From: Patagioenas fasciata
Lineage: Eukaryota; Chordata; Aves; Columbiformes; Columbidae
Length of the DNA: 64,000 nucleotides
Assembly: GCF_037038585.1 (NCBI RefSeq)
Contig: NC_092521.1
Coordinates: forward strand, 50,972,398-51,036,397
Direction: 5' to 3'
The translations under genes were made by a program, and so were the position numbers. How positions within the stretch are numbered: the stretch's first letter is position 1; each line of letters starts with the position of its first letter. Shown here piece after piece: positions 34,701 to 49,700 of the stretch. Below the pieces are notes generated by a model. That model saw only the letters and a list, made by a program, of their open reading frames with translations. It was not told the origin of the DNA and made no database searches.

Positions 34701-37700
34701 ACTAATACATGAGTAGCAATTCTACAGTTTAAAGCTCTCTTGTGCTGTAGGTGAAATCTAGAGAACAGCATTAGAAAAAACCCTTGTTTTATTGTACCAA
34801 AAAGGATTTATCTCCCTTACGCTGCTCCAGATATTCCCCAGGTTGTGGCCTGTAGCTGTTGTCTGTGCAGATGAGGCTGTAAAGCTGTGTGGATCCTGCC
34901 AGTAAGCAGGGAAGGGGTTACTCAGACCCCAGTGATGCCAGTGGAAGACATTCAAAGTCCAAATTAAAGACGTGAAGAGACAATGATGGTGGATAGAGAA
35001 GGGATAATACAGGTGTTTTATTGCTTGAGTTAACAGAGGATTTCAGTAAATTAGGTAAATGGCACTGGAGAATGTATTTATCTATTTGTTTGGCTATATG
35101 GTGTGTAGAATCTAAATATGGGCTGCTTTTCAAATGCTAGCTGACAGAACTTGAAATCTAATATTTTCTTTTGTATTTGAATGTGTGTGAAGATGGCAAA
35201 ATTGTCATTATAATTTTCTTTTCTGTAAATAGCAGCCTCTGTGATATGTTTCTGTTTCCTCGGGGTATTTTAAAAAATATCGGTGCCTATTTAGTTCTGA
35301 TCTAGTTCTGTCTAGTTCAGCTTGTGGCTCAGTGTTCAGATCTTACCTAATGGCCTGGTGATTGCAGATGCTGAAGATATTTGTCACATGTTCTATTTTG
35401 GAACAATAACACGTGTAACTCTTTCCTCCACCTCCTCGTGAAGTGCCCTGGCTTTACGTTTGCCATTTAGCACGGCTTCATGATAAATGCTAAATTTATC
35501 TTGTTATATAAATGAGCCACTGTTCAGTTTGCTTTGTCCTTGAAGTATAATACAAAAGCTTACGATGGCATTTTTCCTTCTGACTCTTTACAGACACCGA
35601 GGACTTACTGTGCCAGTAACACAGAGGATTTAGAGACCGTTGTTCATTATGTGCACAACCTGCACCCCTTGGCTCCCCTCATGGCGGCCGGTGTTTCTAT
35701 GGGAGGGTAAGGTATTTTGTAACACGTCTCAGCTTAACTACCATCATAAAATAAGATTGTTGTAGCCTGATAGTAAATTATTACTCTGCAATACTTTAAT
35801 GTTACTTACTGAACTGCAGCTAACTTGGGTCTGTCTCAAACAGACAATATTCAGAAGACTTTTAGAAACTTAACATCTTTAAGGCTTTTAGCGCTGTGTC
35901 AGGGAAGGTCGAAACTGGCCAACATTGAAAAGCTGAGGAGGGTGGAGAGAGGAAACGCTGACAGACAGATTGACAGCCGAACAGGTGGGCAATGCAATCT
36001 TTGGAAACAATGGAGGCTGTCTTTGGAGCAGAGTGATAAAAAATACGAACTAGAGTTAACATACCATGTTTCTTAGCAACCTCTGGAAATTACAAAATTT
36101 ATCTTCACTCTGAGTTCTGCAGTGTGTGGGTAGGTTAAGCTGGAAGAGATGTGTGTATCTGCTCTGTCTGGCTCAGAAGCAAGAAGTACTATTGTCGCTG
36201 AAACCACTATGGGTTGATACAGCATGTGGTATTAAGACTTGCTATGTCCTGGCTTGTCTCCAGAAAGCACAGCTAGAACAATGATAGCACAGTTTCTTAG
36301 AATAAGCACTGCTAGAAGCTAGGAGAAAAGTACAGACAGCCTGTTTAAGGAAAATTGTAGAAGAGGAGAACTTCCATTAGAAATACTGCAGACAGTGGTA
36401 ACTTCCTGAGACTTCCCTTCCTTCTGATAAATTTTATGGAGGGTGGGTGGATATATTGACATTAATCTACTAACACCTTGTAGGAGCTTTGGGATAAATA
36501 CAGATTTGCTCAAGCAATATAGTTATTGATAATCGAATAAATAAGTAACTTGGAAACCTTTTAAATCAGGCCAGTCTTTTTCCATTTATGTCGCTGGGAT
36601 TTTGCCAGTGTCTTCAGTATGAAGACACATGAATCTTTACAGTATGTCAGTGTCTGTGTTGCTGGGAAGCCCAAAATTTGGCACAGTGTTCCAGATACAA
36701 TCTCATAAGTGCCAAATACAGGAAAATCATCTCTTCTCTAGACCTGCTTGTTTCGCTCTTACTAACAAAGCACAGCATGCCATTAGCTGTCTTCATTGCT
36801 GCGAGGGTGCATTGCTGAATCATGTTCAGTTTGCCCACGTCTTTTTCAGCAGAGCTTCTCTCTGTTCAGTCATTAATCTTGTCCTAGTTGTAGGACTTTG
36901 CATGTGCCTTTGTTGAACTTCATAAAGTCTTCGCCAGCCCATTTCTCCAGCCTGTTGAGGTTCCTCAGAATGGCAGCCCTGCCTTCCAGTTCAGCAGCCA
37001 CTCCCTACAATTTGACCTGCAAGCTTATCAAGGGTGCATTCCATTTCATCATCCAGTTAATGAAGACATTACCTAGTACTGGCCCCACTATTGATTCCAT
37101 GAGGGTCCCTGCTAGTAAGTGGTCCAACCACTCCAGTTCCTGATCACAAGTCTCTGAGCCTAGTGATCTAGTCTGTTTACCACTCACATTGCAGGTAACC
37201 TATTTGAACCATGTCCCTCCGATCTGGCTACACGGAGATCATGGAAGACTGTCAAAAGCCTTGCTAAAGTCAAAATAAGCAACATCCACTCCTTTCCTCC
37301 TAATTGACGAAGACAGCTCATCATAGAAGGCAATCAGGTTGTATTCAACCTTGTTAAATCCATGCTGGCTGTTATCAGTCACCTTCTTTACCTTGACATA
37401 TTCCTAAAGTGCTGAGGTTGAGCTGACCACCCTGCATTTCCTTCCCCTTGCCATTCCTGTAGATGGGTGCCTTTTTTCCAGGTATCAGGAGCATCCCACA
37501 GTTGCTGCAACCTTTCAAAAGTCATAGAAAGCAGTCTCACAGTGACATTGGCTGCCTCCCCCTGGAGCTTTGGTGCACCTCACCTGGTTCCAGTGACATG
37601 TGTATGTCTGGTTTGTACAACTGGACCCTAACTCGATCTTCCTCTGCCATGAATAATAATAATTCACTCTGCCATGCTCTGCTAAATAGGCACAGGGACC

Positions 37701-40700
37701 TGGAAGGCCTGATAACAGACCTCAGCAGTAAAGACAGGGAAGACAGGTAGTCCGGGCCTTTTAGAAATCTTTTGTCACCAGGTTACCCTCTCTGTTGTAT
37801 AGTGGTCCCAGGAGGAAATAATGGCTGGGCAGCCTAGCCTCAGGTACTTGGGAAGATCCTCCAGAAGCCATTTCCAAGCATATGAAGGATAAGAAGGTGA
37901 CCGGATTCACCAAGGACAAAGCATGCTTGAGCGATTTGATTGTCTTCTATGATGAGACGATGGGCTTCACTGGTGAGGAGAAAGGAGTAGATGTTGTTTG
38001 TTCTGAGGCTTTCATTGCACCAGCGTACAAGAAGGGCTGTGACAGAAGCCTTTCTTGTTGCAGAAGCCTTTTTCTTGTTGTCCTGCATATCCCTTGCAAG
38101 TTCCAACTCCAGCTGGATTTCAGTTGTACTAACTGCATCCCTGCATGCTTGCGCAATGACTGTTCTCCAAGGCAGCCCCCTTCCATCATCTTTCTTGAAC
38201 TCGGTCAGGAGATTTTGTTCTTCCATGTGGTCTTCTGCCACTCTTGCTCAACTCCCTGCTCATCAGAATGTACCACACTTGTGCTTTATGTTCAGTTATC
38301 CTTAAGGTCAAACAGTTCCTGTAGACCCCTTTGCCCAGCAGGGCTGTCTCACATGGGATCCTGCCAACTAGATCCCTGACCAAATTAAAGCCGGCTCTCT
38401 CCAGTATTGTAACTCTGCTGCTTGCCTTCCCCACTCATGTGTCTAAAAACCTGGATTCTGAAATTTCTTCTCATGATGAGGAGGTCTATGGCAGATACCT
38501 AGCATGGTATCTCCTTTGTTAGCTTCCTCTCTGATTTTTACCTATTAGCTTTAAACTGCCTTATAACCTGCACCAGGAAAATGTTCTGTGCATTTAAATG
38601 GCTTCTGTTTCTAAGGTACAAACTCTCTTTGTTGCCTTCAGGACCTTCATGAAGAGTCTTGTTTGCATCCACCATTGCATAGACTTGTGTGCCTGTGAGC
38701 CCTCCATGTCTCTGTGATCCAATAAGCTTGTTCTGTGACTGTGCAGAGGCTTCTGATTCCTCCCATTTTTTCCCATGCTGTGTGTTTGTGCATGTGCTGG
38801 CACATGAGATGAGCTGCAATCCTGATGCTTTCTCAGGTGTGAGAGCCTTTTCTGTTATGCTGCCCTTGGGTGCTTCATCAGGGCCTGCCAGGCCTTCACT
38901 TCTCCTCAGGCTTTGATCTCCATCCCTCAACAAACCTGGTTTAAACCTCTTCTTCACAATATTAGGAGGTCTGTTGGCTCTTGTCTCAGCATGCTATCTC
39001 TCCCTCCCCAGCTCTGGCTTTTTTTTTTTTCATACAAAACATGAAATAACATGATGTATTGCAAAAACATGTTTCATTGGAAACGGTGAAAGCCAAAGAA
39101 GTATCTGCAATAGAGGCTTGTTTCAAGAATGACACACAGATTTAAAGCACACTAGTTCTTCATGGGTAGCTTCATGTGTGCTGCACCATTACACTAGAAC
39201 TAAGAGGGCCAGGGTGTAGCAGGTGAAGCACCAGGTGCTTGGGGCTCAAGGTGCAGTATAAGCTGATTGATCTACAACTGGTGTGAAAGACCAGTTCAGC
39301 CCTTAGTGTCATTTCTGTCCTTGGCTTAACCTAGTTATGGTATCCTAAATAACAATGAAATATGTTACTTAACTCCTATATGTGCTACGGGTGACTTTCC
39401 TCATTGGGCTCAGCTGTGTGAGCTGATGGCAGCACTCCCAAGTGTTGTTTGCTGTTCTTTTCCAGCTGGTTCCTACCAACTGGCAAGTTCTTGGTAATAC
39501 CAAGGACTGTTTTCCCTCATTGTCCTGTGATCTGGTAGGTAGTGCATGGGGATAAACTTCCTGTGATGGCAGGCTGGTTCATGATGTCTTTGCTAAAGGT
39601 TGCTGTCTCCTAGAGTATTGTAGATGAAGCCAAGGTACACAGTGTTGGTGGTCCAGGGAGCTATATTAAGTTGTAGAACTTGTTTTGAGCTAAAGGCTTG
39701 GTATTAAAATGCTGGTTGTAAACTTCAGGGCCTCAGGCAGTAAAGTAAGACTTACAGCTTTTCTGTTAGTATTTTTCTTTTACTCTTTTCCTGATATTTT
39801 AATTTTTCTGCATTTGAAGGGTTGGGTACTGGTGAACTCTCCCCTTTTTTTCAACTCAACTACACATCAGCAGTAGAGACTGGAAGTTGCAATTGGTCAG
39901 AAAGGCAAGACTTCAGACATTTGTTTGGCTCATCATTTTGTTTTGCTGGTTTTATTCATTATCCAAGACTTAATTCTTTACATGCTTTGTGTTAAAGAAT
40001 AGCTGTGCTCTGCTCATATGTGTGAGGTGGGGTGAAGGCATTACCTTCAACTCAAAATCCAGCTTCATCATGAGGCAAGCATGCCAGGGACACTGTGCAT
40101 TTGTCAGGCACATTGATCAGATTTCTTAGATCAGGAAGACCAAGAGCTTGTAAAACGGTAAAACTTACTAACAACTTGGTAATACCTGTTCTATGAGTAA
40201 GATACATTTCTTTGACCGTTTCCTCCCTTTTAGTGACATAAATAAGACTAGTGCATCTCTAATAATTTCTAAATGCACTCCTACACGCATCCTACACAGT
40301 GCATTCAGTTACCCTCTGACAGTAGAGAGAGAAAGCAAACTTCATGAGTTGTATGATGACAACATTGCCTACCTTTTAGAAGTATCAGGCACAACTCTAG
40401 GGCTGATCCTAGAAATTATTGAAAAACAGATGAAAAGGTGGCTGATTGTTATATTTGCTTTAAAAGGAAGCAAACAACTTGATAGTATATATGTTTCTGT
40501 TTTTCATTTCTGTTTGTAGCATGCTTCTTTTAAATTACCTGGGCAAAACTGGCAGAGACACTCCTTTAATGGCAGCTGCAATTTTCTCTGCGGGTTGGAA
40601 TGTTTTTGAATCTATAGCATCTCTGGAGAGGCCACTAAACTGGCTTCTTTTCAACTATTACTTGACTACTTGTCTACAATCCTCTGTCAGCAGGTGAGTT

Positions 40701-43700
40701 GCCTTCTAAACTATTTAGCAAGGTGGAAGGATCCACAGCAGGTATAATATTGGCAAAATTAATGCTGTAACAACACTTCAAATAGTTGTTATGTCAATGT
40801 GACTAAACTTCTCTGCTGCTCAAGGGACTTGGTACAAGACAAAGGTACTTCTATATTTATGGGTAAAGTTAACAGAATTTTTTAATTTTTATGCATGCAC
40901 AGATTGACTTAGAGTATATATGTATACATACTAACTCTTTTAAGTCAGCCTTGACTGCAAAAGCATGGAAGGTACTAGTTCATTCTTTGCTTTGCAAAAT
41001 TAGGGTGTATTTTGTATTCCCAAATATTTAACTCTCTTAATTCTCTTATCTTTGGCATCCTTCTCATGGCTCATGCAGATTTTTACTATGTTGCTGGATG
41101 TGCCTGCATATGAATGAATAATTCTGCTCTCGGATTCCAGACAGATTTTTGATATGACAGAAAATTTAAACCAAGCATGTTCTTGTTAGGGAGTTATTTC
41201 TATCAATGTATCTATTAATATAAAGCAGATGACTTCTACATCTGTTTATAGAACTAAATACAAGCCCTCCAGTTTTTCTCTCTTTCATTTTAGGCATCGA
41301 CAGATGTTGGAGAAATCATGTGATATAGATCTTGTGATGAAGGTATGTGAAAATGTTACTTCTGCTTTAGCTGGATGCTGTTTTCCGAATGCTGACATAG
41401 TTCCCTATTTGAATTCTGTACTTCAGGCTAGATCTATTAGAGAATTTGATAAGCAGTTCACTTCAGTCATGTTTGGCTACCGTACAGTTGATGATTACTA
41501 TGAAGATGCTAGCCCATGTCACAGACTGAAGTCAGTAGGAGTTCCAGTGTTATGTCTAAACTCTGTGGATGATGTTTTCTCACCAGCTCATGGTAAGTTT
41601 AGGCTTTTAAAAATATATTTATCTGTATATGCAATCATTAAGACAAACTACATAGAACTGAGAATAAACTCAGGCCTATGTGTATTTAAATGTTACTTAT
41701 ATATAGGATCAAAACCTCCAGGGATGGATCAGTCTTGGAGTTTACTTACAGTGTAAGACACATGTAAAGCAGCTGATGATGGAGAGACCTGATTAGTACA
41801 GAATGCAGAAGCACATGGGGTGGCAATCATTAGCAGGCTCCTTACAGTCAAAAGAAAGAAAGAAATATGCACATTTAGGGTGTGAGTTATCTCATTATAA
41901 GGAAGATATCAGATGTATTGCCCTCTCAGAAGGGTTGGGTGGTTTTTTTTTTCTGTTCACCAAGTACAAAGAAAGCCTATAATGAGAAACTCTGAGGTGT
42001 CTGGATTGTAGACATTCTGAGTTCAATACAAGTGAATACAAGTTGTGGGTTTTTTATTGCTATTTTTCAATCTAGTCACTATGAAGAATGTCTGGGAGTT
42101 GCTTATGTTTCAGATTACTTGAAATCCTCAGCTGTTGTTGCTCATGATCTCAGTGCCACCTCCAGTGACTGAAAATTAAAAGTAAGAAAAATTATAAGTT
42201 AGCATGTAGACCAAATTCTAGGGTAAGGGAAGAGATATTGACAAGGTGAGCTCCTAGAAGGGAGTGTGTTGAAATTAATAAGAATCTAACTATAATAGAG
42301 GATGAAGCAGATAAGGAAAACCAGAGTTTTCAGCCTTTCTTCCTATTTTCTGCCAAACATGTGATCATTACTAGCATTTTGGTTTGTATCTGAAGATCAA
42401 AACCCTGTTGCTGACTGTCTTAAAAAAATAGGCTTGTTCCTGCAGTCTGTGTATTGGTTATAGTGTCTGAGAGGAAGAACAAAAGTGAATGTAGAGGAAA
42501 ACCACCATAATGAACAGCTGGTTGAGGAGACTGTCTCCAGCAGTGAACAGCTGAGACCTTTAAATGTGAAGTTTATATACTTGATTTATTTCAGGGAAGT
42601 TTTCTTCTGCCACCATGAGTCAAGTGAGATTCTTGTAGAATGAGTCATGAAACCAAAGTGAGTAGGCAAACAGATTAGAACAACAAATGAGAATGAAGGA
42701 ATTTGAAGAGGCTGTGTGTGTACTGTTTATCTGTTTGCAGATATACAACAAATACAGAAAAATACACACACCTTATTATTTATAGTTTGAGGAGCTGTTA
42801 GAGACAAATATGCCTTGGAAAGGACCGCTCTAGTAGAGTGCACTAGAAAATTACAGTCCAATTTCTTCTCTTCTTGAGCGGAAGTCATCCGCGATACACA
42901 TGAACGATATAAAGAGGTGACAGCCACCCAACATGAGGGGAAAAAATTGTGACTGTGGATTAGCCAAACTACCTATCCCTTACATTGGCCAAAACGGAGG
43001 CTTAAAAAAAGTAAGATCTGGTCAAACACAGAAGTATTCCTCCAGAATACTGCATCCACCAATTTGCAGTCCAGGGACTTTCTGAGCCAGATTTAGTCCC
43101 CTTGTATTTACTAGCCTCTGCGGGATTTTTTTTTTCCTTCAAAATTGTCCTGTTTCTGTTAAGAGCATATCATGTCCTGGAAATGAGAATGGATGGGGCT
43201 GTGGCCCTGAAATCTGTGTGGAAATACAAAATCTCACTAGTCCTAAAGATAAATTTTTATGGGTCTCATGACCCTTGGGGATGACTTTCCCTGTAGTACC
43301 ACAAGGTGGGTGATCTGTGGTGTCACAATTCTGTGATTAAGTGCCTTAAGGAGAGAACAGTGGCTTCACCTCTATGTTTAGCTCTAGCTTGGTTTGTGGT
43401 TTCTGTTTTAAAGTGAAGGAGTAACTGTGGCAGCAGTAAGCTAGCTAGTTGGAACAACAGCAGTGAACCAGACAGTGTGCCTCTGTCCCTGGAGGATTTG
43501 TTCATCTTTTTCAACCTATAACTACTGGGACTGGGACCTTTGATAACTAGATTTAAGCTAGTGCAGATACTTCATCCCCTTGTCTCTTTATTTTATATTA
43601 TAACCTTGAGCTCTCATGATCCAACCATTGTTGACCTTGACCCCATGAAATTCAATCTGAACACAAGAAAACACTGTTTTGACTGTGAGGGTGATCGAGC

Positions 43701-46700
43701 ACTGGCATAAAGAGGTTGTGGGGTCTCCATCTATGGAGATGCGCAAAGCTCATTGGATACAGTCCTGGGCAACCTGCTCTAGGTCACCCTGCTTGAGTAG
43801 GGGGGTTGGACTAGGTCATCTCAAGAGGTCTCTTACAGCCTCAACATTTCTGGGCTCGTGTAGTTTTGACTAGCCAAAAGGTTGAGTCCTCTAGACTACA
43901 GCTGTAGCAGATCTCTCCTCCCTTGGAGCTGTTTTCTAAAAGAAACGTAACTGTGAACGATGGATTGTAGGGATGGCCTCTTGTGCAAGATTAAGTCTCA
44001 AACCTCTTGTCAGGATGCCATAGAAGACTTGCCATGTAGAGGGAGGTGAGGTAACGCACTGTGAGGAACCTGAAACAAGAAGTGTTAGAATCTGTTGTAA
44101 TGACTGTCCATGCCCTCTTAAACTCTGACCCTAACCAGCCTTTCTCCGTGAAAGTATTTGGGTTGTTAGGCATTCATTTACTCCTTGTTCACCAAGTTAA
44201 TGCTTTTGGCTGTAACCCATTGTCCTTGTGGTGACAAGTTTACCTTGGAAAGGGCCACCAGGACAATGTTGACTTATAGCTAATGATGTGACTCTGTTTG
44301 GTGTGTCTATCTTCAGCTCCTTTTTGTTTGTGCTGTGCACCCTTGATGTGAAAAATTGTGCTGGCAGGAGACATAAGGCACCCTGATTAGCAGCCTAGAA
44401 ATCATAGCTGCTGCCATCAGTTACTGGAGTTCATGCATCTTGACACTTTTGTGGGCTGTTTTATGTTAAGAAACAGAAAGGGCTTATGTTACTCTGGGAG
44501 GTGACTTTATTCCGGTAACGGGCTTGTTTGTTCCGACTTAAAAGTGTGTGGACACATGTAAGGCTGTGGCAACCAGAGACAGTTTCCACTCACAACTGCA
44601 ATGGATCCAAAGCCACAGAATTTCTTCTCATCCAGATCTCAGCCTTTTATTGACTTTGGGCGCTGGTTATTTCATGCCTCATCTCTCCCAGTAATACCTA
44701 CCAGCTTTTAAGCTACCTTCCACCTCTGTTGTGGATAGCTGTAGTTTCTGACAGCTGGGAAACAGGCCTAGAAAACTCATTAAGGGGGAAGCTGTGCCAG
44801 AAATCCTTTGTGTTTAAATATCTTTTATAAAGCCAGCCACATCTATCTTCCTATAACAGAGTTTGGTGGATACAAACCCAAGTCTGCTTTGTCATTACAC
44901 GATATGGACCTAAAGAGAGACTTCCTTTAAAAAATGTAGATGCTGTCTCTGTTGCCTCTTTTCTTCTCATGTGGCTTTTTGATACACTTTGCACTTCCCA
45001 GCAATTATTTTTTAATATATTGCGAAAATGTGCCCTTTGCTCTCAATCCAGTATCAGGAAGAAACAATTCATTTGCAGTCCTTCCTGAAAGTTGCTGTTT
45101 AGAGTTCATAGAGCTTGGCAGCTGACGTATCTGTAGTTTAATTCTAGAATGCCATTCTCATATTGCATAATACTAACTGATGAAAACAAATGCTTTCTTC
45201 ACTGCATGACACTTCTCTCACCATAACTGATTTAACTAAGTTTCAAGAAATATGTAATACAACCAAATCAGCCTCTTTTATTTGTTTTGAAAAATAAATC
45301 AGGAAGGTGGAATGATAGCATGCATTATCTGTGCCATGTGTCACATTTAACTTTTTGTCTGAAGCAGAATTTTTCTCCTCAGAGACTTTAAGCAGCGTAT
45401 TAGGCATCTGACTTAAATTTCACTAGACTAATGCTTAGCTAATTGCTGCTGGTGAGCATTGTGCCCAAGCTGAAAGCCTCCCCTTGAAGCTGTGTACTGT
45501 GCCAGCTCCCTCCTGATCCACTGGGCCAGATAAGTGCATGTCTGAAGCTCACTTACACTTTTTATAGAACTCTTTGAACCTTTTCCACTCCTCTGAATCC
45601 AGACTTGGAGTAATTGCTCTTAGGTGTTATTTTGCATCCTATTATGTAAACAGCACAATTGAATGAAGTTGTCTGGAGAGACCAAATGGCCCAGGAATGG
45701 CCATATGGATAACAATATGAGTAAGTGTTTAAGGAACAGGAAGAAATCAACCAAACAATGAACAGAAAGTCTGACAGCAGTGACTTACTTAAGCTGATGC
45801 TGCTTCACATGTATGTTTTTCTATTATTATTATTTTAAAAATACTTTTTGCAAAGAATGTGCAACAAATTTATTTTGAATGAGATAATTCTGTATATGTT
45901 ATTTACCTTGTGGTTCTGTGATCACAGATAACAGGCCTGTGGCTGCTGGATCGAACAGCAGTACAGATGTTGCTCAGTAGAAACATAAGTACAGGGTTAC
46001 ATGTGGACAAAAATGAACAGTAGTATCTTTTGGCATGTCATCCTATATCCTAGAGTGCATCACATCCAGTGCTCCATTCATCTGCCCTTTACATTGCAAA
46101 ATTTGCTCCTTTGCATTGTGGATTTATTTGGGGACAGCTAACAGTCCCTAAAAACAGCCTTGAGCAAAGCACCACACCACTGCCAAGCATCATTTGCATT
46201 TTGGCACTGTATTCAATTCTCTCCTGAAAAGCTGCAGAACAAGCTCTGCTGTGGAGGAGTCATACAAACGGAGACCCAACTTTATCGAGACTGACTATGC
46301 CAAGGGCAGGCTCTCCTGTTCACCACAGGGGAAGTAAGAGCAGAGGTAACAGCAGGTCAGACTTGGCACGTACTAAAAATCCTCACTACAGGTGGAAGCA
46401 AATGACTGCATAATCAGCAGAGTCCTGCAGCTTGTAATAACAGCGATGATCTGTGGTAGAATTCTGCTGTAAACATGTGTTAGTTAGAATAGGTAGAAGT
46501 TCAGGATGGGGAAGATGACATTCATAAAGACCTGTGTGTGGCTCACACCTTACTTGGACAGAAGATAACCCACATCCGAGTGCTGGTAGGCTTCTAGGAG
46601 CAAGCTGCTGTAGATTTTTGGAGTCAGGCAGCACATGGCACCCACTACAGTACTGCCAGTCAGTTTGGGAATGAATAATTAACCACCAGCAAACTGATTT

Positions 46701-49700
46701 GGGAGGGATCATTATGCTGGCAACCTTTGAGTGACAGGTCTGCGGAGGTCACGGTGAGCTTTGCCTGCAAGGGCTTCCCCAGCTGGGTTGGCACAGCAGA
46801 CAAGACATTTACTGTCATCTCCCTTTCACAACCCCAGTGAAGTGCTTTCTCAGCAAGAAAGGATATTTCTCTCTACCCTTTGGCACTAATCTGAGAAAAT
46901 GAATGACCATCATGGGTTTGCACAATCTTAGCTAGTCAAGAGGCGTGTTCAGGCCAGTAGGCAGTTGAACCTGAATCCGTGGTGATCGATGGAGCTCTTA
47001 TGTTGTTTCTGGTTCTTGGAGATCAAGCCTGTCTCTCTTCATACACTCCTCCCCATACCTTTGCATGTAGGCCTATCCATGAGTTCCCTCGGTGACCAGG
47101 GAATGGCAGAATGGCCATGGAAAGTGGGATTCATTGCCTGAAGCAGGAATGGAGGACGTGGGCTTGAGTCTGGACCCCACTTCTCTATCGGGATTCTGTT
47201 TAACATGGCCCATGCACTACTAGATGGAAGAGGAGCAGCTGGCTTGGTACAGGGCAAATTTACCAGGGCAAATTCCCTGGCAGTCAGCAGAAGCTGACAT
47301 GAATTGTAGCCACTGTCATTGTACACTGCAGTGTGTTCATGCACAGAATCCAATGGAGCCAGAGCAGAGATTGCTGGGCAGATTAACTGAGGCAAAACTC
47401 CAGATGAGCACTTGCTGAGTTTGGAGTCTGAAAATGATGCATGTGGTGGATTGCAAGAAATAACACATTGTTTTCTGCATCTCTTGTTTTCAGCCCATGC
47501 TATTTCCCAGTCAGGCCTGGCAGGCTGTAAGCTTTTATTCCATTGACTTTTCTTTTTAGTCTTGCCTCAGTATTGCTTTAAAAGGGCCAGATACTGCATA
47601 TAGTATTTTCAGTTTTCCAGCTGAACAAAGGAAAAGTCAAGGACTTTTTGTAGAGATGGTGAGAGGCATGGTTTCTTCCACTTAGTAAAGAATCAAAATC
47701 ATTTTCTAAAGCTGGACTCTATAAACTACTTAGATGCATGCAACTTAAAGGAGGAAAAGAGTGAAATAAATGAATAGCACCAAGTAGCAAAGAATCCCCA
47801 TTGCTCTCTGGAGCTCAGTCTGTGCTCCATTCAGGGCACAACTGAGTATTGTGTGTTACGGGCAGGAACCTTGTAAAACAACATTCATAAAAGACATTAA
47901 CCCCGCTATGGATATGGCTGGTTTAGCATCCATGCTGAGGCCCTGGCTTGGAACAGAGCATGTTGTTCCAGCACCACTAGTAAGGACCTCTGGGGATGGC
48001 TCCCTGACTCTGCAGGTCCAGTGCTTCTGCCCTGATCTGTTTTAAGTTGCGCATCTCTTGACCACAGTCATTGCATTTGGGATTTGGAGTGATGAACTCT
48101 GGCTGAGGTCCATCTTTGGCCAAGGAACGGGGACCATGCTGTTCCTCTAGTTGCTGAAAATGAAGGCAAATGGGCATCTAAAGCATACAGCAATGAGTCT
48201 GCCAGCACCCAAATGAAAGTCAGAAACTCAGTGAAAAGAAGGTAGTGATATGCAGGGATAATGGCTATTCAAGAATGACCTTTGAGATAGCAAATGAATA
48301 AAAGGGTAAAGGAAAGGAGACTCCTAGAAATAGGGGTGGTCTGAAGGAATTTCAGTCAGAAGGAGATGTGGACAACTGAACCCCCCAAAAAGTGAACCTG
48401 ATTTAGAATCATAGAATCATTTCAGTTGGAACAGACCCTCAGGATCATCAAGTCCAACCATAACCTAACTCTAGCACTAAGCCATGTCCCTAAGAACCTC
48501 ATCCAAATGCCTTTTAAACACCTCCAGGGATGGTGACTCCACCATTCCCTGGGCAGCCTGTTCAATGCCTGACAACTTTTTCCATGAAGAATTTTTTCCT
48601 AATATCCAATCTAAACCTCCCCTGGTACAACTTGAGGCCATTTCCTCTTGTCCTATCACTTGCTACTTGGGAGAAGAGACCAACACCCTCCATGCTACAA
48701 CCTCCTTTCAGGTAGTTGCAGACAGCGATAAGGTCTCTCGTCAGCCTCCTTTTCTCCAGGATAAACAGCCCCAGCTCCCTCATTTTAAAAAATCTCTATT
48801 CAAAAATGCTTTAAAATACATGAGGCAGCAATAGAAATCCTGCCAGTGACTCACTGCTTTGTGTCGTAGTGTCAAGGCGTCTTTACTTTAGCAGAGTGTG
48901 GCCTAAAATCAGATTTATTTTTTTTGTGGAACCAGAACCTTTTTTAGACAATACAGTGGACTTCCCACTAGTCCCTTCTGTCTGGATGAAGCATGTCTTC
49001 TTTTGCTGTTGTGTTTTTTTGTCAGTCCTGAATAATCCAAAATTCTGTATGAATTTGTTTTCCTTCCATGAAATTTATTATTTTAAAACCGGAACTTTAA
49101 AAGGCATTCTTTGCTGAAATGTATTGAGATTTCTGCTTGTTCTGGAGTATATTTAGCGTATGTAAAAACTCCAGAAGAATTTGCGTAAATAACTTTTCTG
49201 TCAAGTGTGCAAACACCACAGCTCCATAAAGCTCCACTGTTGTGTCAACCAATTCATATAACAGTGTCATCCCATCACATTGAAACACCATTTGTAAAGT
49301 CCTATGCTTGCTTTGTTGTCAGTCTGCACTGACCTTTATTTTTTTTCACAAGGGGAACTGCCCAGGTGATAGGACTGATTAAGCTACACACCCATGCGTG
49401 TTCAAAATAAGATGCACTGAAGCCTCCCCTCGTATCAGCGCTTGTCTCGGATGCAGTTCAGGGGTGACTTGAAGCTCACTGTAGGCTCCAGTGGCAGGGC
49501 CACCTCAGTGCAGTCCTCATCCGGCTGTGCCTCCTGCCATTCTTATGTTGGCATTATTAACACAGAGAACCAGACCGGGGAGCTGATGCAGCTGAAAACT
49601 AATGCAGAAAAAGAAAAATCCTTGTAGTATCTGGTCCAGTAATCTAAATTAAATCCTTTTCTAGCAGTCAGTATTCAGTAGAGGACCACTAACCCACCTG

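Noticed and set aside
37840-38241. 133-codon minus-strand frame in ABHD3 intron 5 as a host gene
   Set aside because: Its [14 protein letters not shown] segment is CR1 ORF2, part of the larger decayed element.
42637-42660. GAGTCATGAAACC match to an SNRPD1 exon 2 segment
   Set aside because: The match is only about 13 bases, lies inside ABHD3 intron 8 on the wrong strand for synteny, and does not extend as coding sequence.
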